A stretch of DNA of 11,689 nucleotides from positions 1 to 11,689 of the forward strand of contig CAZSWS010000081.1 in the NCBI GenBank assembly GCA_964610765.1. Reading direction: 5' to 3'. Of this stretch, positions 5,841-11,689 are shown piece by piece. The position numbers and the translations under genes were made by a program. Each line of letters opens with the position of its first letter. Position 1 is the stretch's first letter. The DNA comes from CAZSWS01 sp964610765 (GTDB lineage: Bacteria; Bacteroidota; Bacteroidia; Bacteroidales; Tannerellaceae). Under the pieces are notes generated by a model, which was given only the letters and a program-made list of their open reading frames with translations, did no database searches and was not told where the DNA came from.

Positions 5841-7874
5841 TTAAGATAATAATTCTTTGACTTGTTTATAGACGTTCTCAGCCGTGAAGCCAAACTTCTC
5901 ATCGAGTGTTTTGTAAGGAGCAGAATAGCCAAATGAGTTTACCCCCCATACCTTACCATGTAGACCAACAACACTTTCTAACGTGACGGGTAATCCGGCA
6001 GTCAGACCAAATATCTTACTGTGAGCAGGTAGTATAGATTCTCTATATTCTTTGCTTTGAGTGCGGAAAAGTCCTTCAGAAGGTATAGACACGATTCTTG
6101 TTTTAATACCGTCTGCGCGTAGAAGAGCAGCACCTTCAACCAGCGTAGACACTTCTGATCCACTTGCTACTAGTATCACATCTTGATTCTCATCACTTCC
6201 TTCAACGATATAAGCTCCCTTTGTGAGATTGAGTGCATTTTTAAAGCCTTCTTCTGCTTTGCCGGGAAGGTTGTTGATGTTTTGGCGAGAGAATATTAAC
6301 CCGGTAGGTGTTTGGTTATTTTCCATGGCGAGCTTCCAAGCAACAGTGGCTTCATTTACGTCAGCAGGACGTAATACAAGCATGGAGTTGTTTCCGCTAT
6401 GATTCTTGATTTTCTCCATTAGGCGCAGTTGAGCTTCTTGCTCTATGGGCTGATGGGTCGGTCCGTCTTCTCCTACACGAAATGCATCGTGAGACCAGAT
6501 AAACTTAACCGGTACTTGCATCAATGAAGCCATGCGGATGGCCGGCTTCATATAATCAGAGAAAACAAAGAATGTGCCACAAGCAGCTATTACGCCCCCG
6601 TGTAATGTGATACCGATGCATATGCAAGCCATTGAGAGTTCTGAAACTCCTGCTTGAAGGAATGCTCCGGAGAAGTCTCCTTTTTTAAGTGCATGTGTTT
6701 TCTTTAAGAATCCGTCTGTCTTATCTGAGTTTGATAAGTCGGCAGAGGCACATATCATATTGCCTACCTTTTCGGCTAAGACACCTAAAACGGTAGCTGA
6801 AGCTCCTCGTGTAGCCTGATTTGGTTTTTGAGCGATTTCATCCCATGCTATTTGAGGTAGTTCGCCGGATAGCCATTGGTTGAGTAATTGCGCTTTTTCA
6901 GGATTTTCTTTTTCCCAAGCTGCCTTCTCTGCACGCTTAACAGCTACTATTTCGGTAAGCTCTTTTTTGCGCTTTTCGTATAGCTCGGTTACTTCAGGAA
7001 AAATACTGAATGGTTTGTCCGGGTTGCCTCCTAGGTTGATAATTGAGTTTGCAGTTGATGCACCGGCTGCTGAAACAGGTTGACCATGGGTACTTACTTT
7101 ATTTTCAAAGCTGTTTTTATCGGCATCTTGCAAACCTTTACCCATAACTGTTTTACCAATGATAATGGTGGGTTTCTCTTTTTCAGCTTTCGCCTCATGT
7201 AGGGCTTTGCGGATTTCCTCGGGGTTGTTTCCGTTGATTGTAATTACGTGCCAGCCTAGAGCTTTATAACGAAGTCCAACGTCTTCATTTGTAATTTCTT
7301 CGACCGTTGTAGATAGCTGTACATTGTTGGCATCATAAAACATGATGAGATTGTCTAGTCCTAACGAACCGGCAATTCGAGCAGCACCCAAAGATATTTC
7401 TTCCTGAATACCTCCGTCTGAAATAAATGAATAAATAGTTTGATTCATGAAGTCGCCCGTACGTTCTTTTAAGAACTTGGCAGCTATAGCTGCACCCACG
7501 GCGTAGGTGTGTCCTTGACCTAAAGGTCCGGATGTGTTTTCAATGCCACGCATAACATCTACTTCCGGGTGTCCCGGTGTGATGCTTCCCCATTGACGGA
7601 AAGACTCTAGATCAGTTAGTGTGAATTTTCCGCTTAACGTTAATACGGAGTATAACATGGATGACATGTGTCCCGGGTCTAAAAAGAAACGGTCGCGCAT
7701 TTCCCACTTGGGGTTGTTGGGGTCGTATGTAAGGAACTCGGAGTATAGAACGTTTATAAAATCAGCTCCACCCATGGCTCCTCCGGGATGTCCTGAATTG
7801 GCTTTTTCAACCATTGAAAGAGACAGTATGCGGATGTTGTCCGCTGCTCTGTTAAGCGTGTCAATATTATTCAT
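5841..7874 (-). CDS. tkt: Transketolase
   Basis: Transketolase moves two-carbon ketol units between sugar phosphates with thiamine diphosphate (ThDP) and Mg2+. The 677-aa chain is full length (E. coli TktA 663) with all three domains. The N-terminal PP domain has SGHPGG with H29, DPGHMSSMLY with H69, TPGHPE with H102, GPLGQGH at 116-122, the ThDP/Mg motif ISDGGIQEE with D153, the paired DANNV with N183, and STHGQP with H263. The pyrimidine domain has the cofactor-activating glutamate E412 (in GVSEL), SHDAF with H462, and VGEDGPTHQP with D470 and H474. A C-terminal domain fills about 535-677. The usual GDG of the ThDP motif is SDG here, common in this lineage as far as I recall. It heads the five-gene cluster and has its own promoter and leader. 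ATG 7872-7874 gives the family-typical N-terminus MNNIDTLNRAADNIR. Confidence 0.97.
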   Translation of the reverse strand: MNNIDTLNRAADNIRILSLSMVEKANSGHPGGAMGGADFINVLYSEFLTYDPNNPKWEMRDRFFLDPGHMSSMLYSVLTLSGKFTLTDLESFRQWGSITPGHPEVDVMRGIENTSGPLGQGHTYAVGAAIAAKFLKERTGDFMNQTIYSFISDGGIQEEISLGAARIAGSLGLDNLIMFYDANNVQLSTTVEEITNEDVGLRYKALGWHVITINGNNPEEIRKALHEAKAEKEKPTIIIGKTVMGKGLQDADKNSFENKVSTHGQPVSAAGASTANSIINLGGNPDKPFSIFPEVTELYEKRKKELTEIVAVKRAEKAAWEKENPEKAQLLNQWLSGELPQIAWDEIAQKPNQATRGASATVLGVLAEKVGNMICASADLSNSDKTDGFLKKTHALKKGDFSGAFLQAGVSELSMACICIGITLHGGVIAACGTFFVFSDYMKPAIRMASLMQVPVKFIWSHDAFRVGEDGPTHQPIEQEAQLRLMEKIKNHSGNNSMLVLRPADVNEATVAWKLAMENNQTPTGLIFSRQNINNLPGKAEEGFKNALNLTKGAYIVEGSDENQDVILVASGSEVSTLVEGAALLRADGIKTRIVSIPSEGLFRTQSKEYRESILPAHSKIFGLTAGLPVTLESVVGLHGKVWGVNSFGYSAPYKTLDEKFGFTAENVYKQVKELLS

Positions 7875-7910
7875 CAGAATTTATTTAATGCTTTATTAAA
7901 AAAGAAAACA

Positions 7911-7949
7911 GTAAAACAGACTTAAATAACAATAAGACCATTGTTTTAC
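7911..7949 (-). terminator. Leader hairpin with U-tract before tkt (attenuator or terminator)
   Basis: GTAAAACA (7911-7918) and TGTTTTAC (7942-7949) are perfect 8-bp arms. On the minus-strand RNA the inner part can extend the stem: after an AUG bulge, GUCUUA faces UAAGUC with one U-U mismatch, leaving an 8-nt loop. Past the stem the transcript reads UGUUUUCUUUUUUAA, a U-rich run. If the start site lies just downstream of the -7 box at 7956-7963, this hairpin is at the very 5' end of the tkt mRNA. It may be an intrinsic terminator for read-through from the DUF1080 gene, a leader attenuator, or a 5' stabilising stem. It is AT-rich, hence moderate confidence. Confidence 0.4.
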
Positions 7950-7955
7950 GTGTCA

Positions 7956-7986
7956 CAAAGATAAAATTATACTTTCATTTAAGAAA
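7956..7986 (-). promoter_or_regulatory. Promoter of the tkt-rpiB-mtaB cluster
   Basis: On the minus strand the -7 box is TATCTTTG (7956-7963), a perfect match to Bacteroides TAnnTTTG. The -33 box is TTTC (7983-7986), three of four bases of TTTG, with a 19-nt spacer, the preferred spacing. The predicted leader is about 75 nt and contains the 7911-7949 hairpin. The -33 box lies inside an inverted repeat at 7971-7988. This is the best promoter in the window. Confidence 0.65.
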
Positions 7987-7988
7987 GT
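7971..7988. other. Inverted repeat over the tkt -33 region
   Basis: ACTTTC (7971-7976) and GAAAGT (7983-7988) form a perfect 6-bp inverted repeat with a 6-nt centre. It is 11 nt beyond the DUF1080 stop codon and on the minus strand is followed by ATAATTTTAT, so it could be a weak terminator of that gene. Because it covers the -33 box and part of the spacer of the tkt promoter it could instead be a protein-binding site. The two readings cannot be separated by eye. Confidence 0.3.
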
Positions 7989-7999
7989 GGCAGGTTTTA

Positions 8000-8788
8000 T
8001 TATTTCTTTGATAAATCTAATAGTTCAACCTTTCTGAATTCAACCGGATGGCTCTCGGATTGAAGTGAAATGCGTCCTTCTTTAAGTGGACCGGTAGGAA
8101 TATTAGGGGTAGGAGATACATTTCCGCCGGCAATTATCAAGTTGGTGTAGGTGAGTATGGTGTCGCCGTCCATAATGTGATGTACGATGCTGTCACCTAA
8201 GACCACTAACTCTAACGTAACCCATTGGTCGCCATGATAGGTCTTGGAAGTTGAGGAATAGCAATGTCCTGTGTAGTGTTCTCCGTCAATATCTATTTCT
8301 GTTCCAGGGGTACATACATTACCTGTCGTGCGTTCTGCTTCTCCATCACCTCCAAGCATTTGAGCTTCAATAGAAACCGGGAAGTCTTGGTCTATATGCA
8401 TGGACTCAGGCGTTTGGCAATGAAGCATGGCACCGCTATTTCGATAAGCCCATCCGGGACCACCCTCTACTTGGTCGCCAACAAAGCGATATTCTATTCT
8501 TAGTTTGTAGTTGCTGTATGAGTCGTTAGTGAAAAGATGTCCGTATCGTTCGTTAAAGCCGTCTTCGTATCCGTCGTAAGAAACTTTTATAACACCATCC
8601 TCTACACGAAACGTGTTTCCGAAGTTCTCACCGGCAGGATAGCCTGTAATTTTGGGAGTCCATCCGGTAAGGTCTGTTCCGTTAAATAACTGTATCCACT
8701 CTTCGGGCTGATCTTTAGAAGTAGTTTGTTTACACGCAGAAATTGAAAATGTGAATAAGAATGCTGTTAAGAAGACAAGATTTTTCAT
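8000..8788 (-). CDS. DUF1080 (3-keto-disaccharide hydrolase family) lipoprotein
   Basis: The 262-aa protein starts with a lipoprotein signal peptide: MKNL, a hydrophobic stretch, then the lipobox ISAC with acylated C19. The next residues KQTTSKDQ lack the acidic surface-export cluster often seen in Bacteroidetes surface lipoproteins, so a periplasm-facing location is more likely. The rest is one DUF1080 domain (concanavalin-like beta-sandwich): WIQLFNGTDLTGW at 31-43, NSGAMLHCQ at 117-125, FPVSIEAQMLGGDG at 136-149, TYHGDQWVTLELVVLGD at 183-199 and GRISLQSESHPVEFRKVELLDL at 238-259. The domain family (PF06439) has been linked to hydrolysis of 3-keto-glycosides and 3-keto-disaccharides; the substrate here is unknown. 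No oxidoreductase, SusC/D pair or glycosidase lies next to it in the window. It has its own promoter and is separated from mscS by 67 nt. Confidence 0.88.
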   Translation of the reverse strand: MKNLVFLTAFLFTFSISACKQTTSKDQPEEWIQLFNGTDLTGWTPKITGYPAGENFGNTFRVEDGVIKVSYDGYEDGFNERYGHLFTNDSYSNYKLRIEYRFVGDQVEGGPGWAYRNSGAMLHCQTPESMHIDQDFPVSIEAQMLGGDGEAERTTGNVCTPGTEIDIDGEHYTGHCYSSTSKTYHGDQWVTLELVVLGDSIVHHIMDGDTILTYTNLIIAGGNVSPTPNIPTGPLKEGRISLQSESHPVEFRKVELLDLSKK

Positions 8789-8817
8789 GGCTTGATATTC
8801 AATGTTAATACTTTAAA

Positions 8818-8848
8818 CAAAGGTATAGTATATATAGACAATAATAAA
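8818..8848 (-). promoter_or_regulatory. Promoter of the DUF1080 lipoprotein gene
   Basis: On the minus strand TACCTTTG (8818-8825) matches the Bacteroides -7 consensus TAnnTTTG, and TTTA (8845-8848) gives three of four -33 bases with a 19-nt spacer. The leader would be about 25 nt. The -33 box overlaps an A/T-only 7-bp inverted repeat (8843-8849 with 8854-8860) that spans the mscS stop codon. Confidence 0.5.
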
Positions 8849-8855
8849 ATGTTTT

Positions 8856-10541
8856 TTATTCTGCTTCTTTAATATGCGTCTTCATATTAAAGGGGGCGAT
8901 TCTGTCAAATCCGGTTTTAACGAAATCTTTAGGTGGCTTTGTCTCTACATTTTGCATTTGTGCCATGAATTGTGGAGATACCAGTTCAATCTCTTCACGG
9001 TTGAAAATATCTTGAATGTTCTTATTTAAGTCTGAGTATATGGCTGCCATTTTATTGGCATCTTTCGTATATACGTTGATTTGATATTGAACATAAAAAT
9101 CGTCTAGTGCAAGTTGTAGAATAAAAGGTTTTGGTTCTTGCAAAACATCAGGAGTGTTTAAACCGGCTTCAATTAATAGCTCATGAACCTGCCTCCAAGG
9201 AACTTCATATCCGACTGTAATGGTAGCATATAAAATTAAACCATATTCATTCGCTGAGTTGGTATAGTTGATTGTTTGTGCACTCATAATACTACCATTG
9301 GGTATGGTGACAATCTCATTTTTAGGCGTTTTGATGCGTGTAACCAATGGGGTTTTTTCTATCACATTACCCAAAAGGTCACCCATCCTTATACGGTCAC
9401 CTATTTTAAAAGGACGCATATAGGTAATCACAATACCGGAGACAATGTTGGCAATAACAGATGTAGAGCCTAAAGAAAAGAGTATGCCAAGAAAAACCGA
9501 GACTCCCTTGAATGCTTCAGAGTTTGAGCCGGGAAGATGGGGGAATATCAATATAATCATAAAGGCATACAGAACGACTTTGATGATGTGGAAAGTTGGT
9601 TCTGCCCAATCTGCATAAAACCCTTTGACAAAAATCGATCCATCACCCACACGCTCTGTAACTATTTTGATGAATTTGATGAAAAAGCGGAATAGGACGA
9701 TAATGACGATAATGGTGAAAAGTTCGGGAATAAAATCAAGGGTTGCACGAAAAGCCTCTTTCAGAGGAGATAGTATATAGCCAATAAGTGTGTCTGAGAG
9801 CCATTTGGTTTCCGGAAATAAGCTCAGAAATGCATATAAGCACATATAAAGAATGAACAAAACCGCAAAGAAGCGAATCGTTTTTAACAAGAAGAGAATA
9901 ACCGCTATTTGCTTGTTTGCATCTAGGATGAAATTGATCTTTTCAATAGTCCATTCTTTTTTACCTGCAATAAACCGACTGAGCTTTCTATATCCAATAT
10001 TTAAATACTTAATGATGAAGTAGGTTGCAAGTAGTATAAGAATACCTAATCCGATAAGCTTTAAGATGTTTTGAAGACTTTTAGCCTCTTTTTCATTCAG
10101 TACGGATTGAGCAATTTTTTCAAGATATTCCCGGGATAATTCGTTTTTATCTTTTTGTAAAACGTCGGCTTGAATATCATTAATTCCCATGATGTTTTCA
10201 CCGGAATAGGTAATCATGTAGTTATTGGCTTCTACAGTAATCCTTAATGAGTCTGCATTGAAGAAAGGATCTTTTGATAAAACACGAATGTTGTTTTCAA
10301 TAGCTTCAGCTCTAGCTAGAGGGGTGACTGACCCAATGTTTCCATAAATATAAAAAAGAGTGTCTGCGAAAGGGATGACTGGTGCTTTTATCTGAGAATA
10401 ATCTACTTTGACCGTATCAATAACTGTGTTTTTTGATGCGGATAGGGGCGATTTGTTCTTTTTTTGACCAAATGAAGAGGTCACCAATAAAAGAGAAAAA
10501 AACAATGCAAAAATTAAGCGCTTCAATAATTTATGCTCCAT
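8856..10541 (-). CDS. MscS-family mechanosensitive ion channel with periplasmic N-domain
   Basis: Members open on membrane tension to release solutes during hypo-osmotic shock. At 561 aa this is much longer than E. coli MscS (286 aa). A signal peptide (about 1-25, SSFG before Q26) is followed by a polar, presumably periplasmic segment of about 130 residues (26-155). Membrane helices then lie at about 158-178, 209-241, 272-292 and 316-334. The pore-lining helix and MscS core cover about 345-390: a G/S/A-rich stretch GILFSLGSTSVIANIVSGIV, then RPFKIGDRIRMGD leading into the beta domain with IPNGSIM at 413-419. The cytoplasmic C-terminal cage domain runs to about 525, with a short tail. The gene is flanked by intergenic gaps of 67 and 125 nt with promoter boxes, so it is probably monocistronic. 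The extra N-terminal domain may sense or bind something in the periplasm; that is inference. Confidence 0.92.
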   Translation of the reverse strand: MEHKLLKRLIFALFFSLLLVTSSFGQKKNKSPLSASKNTVIDTVKVDYSQIKAPVIPFADTLFYIYGNIGSVTPLARAEAIENNIRVLSKDPFFNADSLRITVEANNYMITYSGENIMGINDIQADVLQKDKNELSREYLEKIAQSVLNEKEAKSLQNILKLIGLGILILLATYFIIKYLNIGYRKLSRFIAGKKEWTIEKINFILDANKQIAVILFLLKTIRFFAVLFILYMCLYAFLSLFPETKWLSDTLIGYILSPLKEAFRATLDFIPELFTIIVIIVLFRFFIKFIKIVTERVGDGSIFVKGFYADWAEPTFHIIKVVLYAFMIILIFPHLPGSNSEAFKGVSVFLGILFSLGSTSVIANIVSGIVITYMRPFKIGDRIRMGDLLGNVIEKTPLVTRIKTPKNEIVTIPNGSIMSAQTINYTNSANEYGLILYATITVGYEVPWRQVHELLIEAGLNTPDVLQEPKPFILQLALDDFYVQYQINVYTKDANKMAAIYSDLNKNIQDIFNREEIELVSPQFMAQMQNVETKPPKDFVKTGFDRIAPFNMKTHIKEAE

Positions 10542-10576
10542 ACCTCAGTAATGGTTAAATGATTATATCGAAGGCG

Positions 10577-10584
10577 CAAAGATA
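10577..10584 (-). promoter_or_regulatory. Candidate -7 box of the mscS promoter
   Basis: On the minus strand this is TATCTTTG, a perfect TAnnTTTG match lying about 36 nt before the mscS start, giving a leader of about 30 nt. No TTTG-like -33 element is seen at 19-21 nt, where the minus strand reads AACAAAAA. The rest of the 125-nt gap (10542-10666) holds only short AT-rich repeats and no convincing terminator for the esterase. Confidence 0.45.
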
Positions 10585-10666
10585 GAATATTTATCTGCTG
10601 TTTTTGTTACTTCTAAGCGTACAGATAGAACTAGTCGATAAGTATTATCTATTAAGTAGGTTTGTT

Positions 10667-11689
10667 TTAGAATAGCATAGGTGCAAATTTAGAAAGATAA
10701 ATTCTCCAATTTCTCCAAATATGTCCTCCCTCATTCTCAAAGTAGATATACGTAAATCCTTTCTCATCTAGTTTTTTACGAAAGTCTACATTCTCCTTAT
10801 ATAGAAAGTCTGTTTCGCCAATAGCTATCCAATATAATTGAGGCTTTTTAGAAAATTGTACTTCGAGTTTATTATCCATGTTCTCATAGATAGGAGATGT
10901 AGAGTTTTTCCTTGGAAATATAGCCGCGGAAAACAATCCTATATAATCAAACTTATCCGGGTATTGTTTGGAAATATGCAGGGAGTGAAATCCCCCCATA
11001 GACAATCCTGCGATGGCACGTCCGGACTTTTTCTTAATGGTGCGGTAGTTTTTTTCAACAAACTGTATGATGTCTGGGAATGCGGCTTCATAACTACCTT
11101 CCATTGTTTTAGGCTGTTGCATATTAGGAGAAACAAAACCTAGAGAAGATTCACCCGGGGCAGCTTCTTGTGAGGCATTTCCATTGGGCATAACAACAAT
11201 CATCGGTTTAGCTCTCCCTTGTGCTATTAAGTTGTCTAAAATCTGTGCCGTTCGACCTAGCTCTATCCATGCCTCTTCATCTCCACCCATACCATGAAGT
11301 AAGTAAAGTACAGGATAGGATTTTTTATTTGACTCATAGAAGGGTGGGGTGTAGATAGTTATTCTTCTATCCATCCCTAAGGTCGGACTGTGATACCAGC
11401 AACGGGTAACCGCCCCATGAGGAACGTTATTAACGGCATACAGATTGGCTTGTTCACCATGAATTAAAAACACATTAGTCAAAGTAGCCACATCACGAAT
11501 TAAATAGACACTGCTAGGGTCAGTTGTCCTTAATCCATCGACAATAAACGAATAGCCATAGAGCTCAGGAGATAAGACATCTGATGTGTACTCCCAAACA
11601 CCCACCTCATTGCGTATCATTTCTGCTTTTCCGGGAGCCTGATATGAGCCATTAGGTGTAGTAATTGTTTCAGTCGGCAGAAAATCACC
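10667..11689 (-). CDS. CE1-like esterase with N-terminal beta-sandwich domain (5' end missing)
   Basis: The reading frame stays open to 11689, so the gene is cut by the window edge; an ATG at 11618-11620 is internal to the N-terminal domain and is not the likely start. Of 340 visible residues, the first roughly 75 (GDFLPTETITTPNGSYQAPG, then GVWEYTSDVLSPELYGYSFIVDG and TTDPSS) resemble the CBM48/E-set beta-sandwich that precedes many Bacteroides esterases. An esterase-D/feruloyl-esterase alpha/beta hydrolase domain follows, with RRITIYTPP, YPVLYLLHGMGGDEEAW (oxyanion side), the nucleophile elbow GLSMGG (S207 counted from the internal Met), the likely acid D271 in GETDF and the likely base H300 in GGH. 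Such enzymes remove acetyl or feruloyl groups from plant glycans, usually after export to the periplasm; the signal peptide would be in the missing part. Substrate is unknown. Other members of the family act on siderophores or S-formylglutathione, but the extra domain favours carbohydrate esters. Confidence 0.88.
   Translation of the reverse strand, partial: GDFLPTETITTPNGSYQAPGKAEMIRNEVGVWEYTSDVLSPELYGYSFIVDGLRTTDPSSVYLIRDVATLTNVFLIHGEQANLYAVNNVPHGAVTRCWYHSPTLGMDRRITIYTPPFYESNKKSYPVLYLLHGMGGDEEAWIELGRTAQILDNLIAQGRAKPMIVVMPNGNASQEAAPGESSLGFVSPNMQQPKTMEGSYEAAFPDIIQFVEKNYRTIKKKSGRAIAGLSMGGFHSLHISKQYPDKFDYIGLFSAAIFPRKNSTSPIYENMDNKLEVQFSKKPQLYWIAIGETDFLYKENVDFRKKLDEKGFTYIYFENEGGHIWRNWRIYLSKFAPMLF

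Noticed and set aside
7621..7899. Plus-strand frame over the tkt start and leader
   Set aside because: It is antisense to the conserved transketolase N-terminus, has no promoter and no recognisable protein.
8843..8860. AATAAAA/TTTTATT inverted repeat at the mscS stop as a terminator
   Set aside because: All pairs are A-U, it overlaps the stop codon and the next gene's -33 region, and such repeats arise easily in AT-rich gaps.
10623..10653. Short repeats (GATAA/TTATC, AGATA/TATCT) after the esterase as a terminator
   Set aside because: Stems are only 5 bp, compete with each other and have no following U-tract on the minus strand.
11618..11620. ATG as the true start of the esterase
   Set aside because: The 23 codons beyond it stay open and continue the conserved beta-sandwich domain, so the real start is outside the window.
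1..11689. Defence system, mobile element, CRISPR array or tRNA
   Set aside because: No transposase, integrase, nuclease, toxin-antitoxin pair, regularly spaced repeat or tRNA-like fold was seen; genes are co-directional and look chromosomal.

Overview
The window looks like a chromosomal stretch of a gut-type Bacteroidales bacterium, most likely Bacteroides or a close relative. The evidence is a moderate-to-low GC content, almost no Shine-Dalgarno sequences, promoter boxes of the Bacteroides form TAnnTTTG in every real intergenic gap, and lineage-typical protein variants (TLGCKLNFAE in MtaB, SDGG in transketolase, a short lipoprotein with a DUF1080 domain). All ten clear genes plus one 41-codon gene lie on the minus strand, so transcription runs from high to low coordinates. 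Both ends of the window cut a gene: an esterase at 11689 (N-terminus missing) and a sodium:solute symporter at 1 (C-terminus missing).

Region by region, in transcription order. (i) 11689-10667: a secreted-type CE1-like esterase with an N-terminal beta-sandwich domain, cut by the window edge. (ii) 10541-8856: an MscS-type mechanosensitive channel with a signal peptide and a periplasmic N-terminal domain. (iii) 8788-8000: a DUF1080 (3-keto-disaccharide hydrolase family) lipoprotein with its own promoter. (iv) 7874-2134: a tight five-gene cluster, transketolase - rpiB - mtaB - LpxL/HtrB-like acyltransferase - GT2 glycosyltransferase, with gaps of 19, 33 and 5 nt and a 4-nt ATGA overlap. It is preceded by a good promoter and a hairpin-plus-U-tract leader. 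(v) 1985-1: a second tight cluster, phenylacetate-CoA ligase (paaK) - tandem ACT-domain protein - 41-aa single-membrane-segment protein - sodium:solute symporter, with a promoter candidate whose spacer holds a perfect 6+6 bp palindrome.

How they work together. Cluster iv joins the non-oxidative pentose phosphate branch (transketolase, ribose-5-phosphate isomerase B) to a tRNA methylthiolation enzyme and two envelope-assembly enzymes. Cluster v joins aryl-acid CoA activation, an amino-acid-sensing type domain and a cation-coupled carboxylate-type transporter with a tiny partner protein, which suggests aromatic amino acid or aryl-acid metabolism.

No rRNA, tRNA, CRISPR array, insertion sequence, phage gene or defence system was seen. 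I found no clearly new multi-gene system. The most interesting items are the tiny symporter-associated gene, the tkt leader hairpin, the palindrome in the paaK promoter, and the uncharacterised acyltransferase/glycosyltransferase pair.
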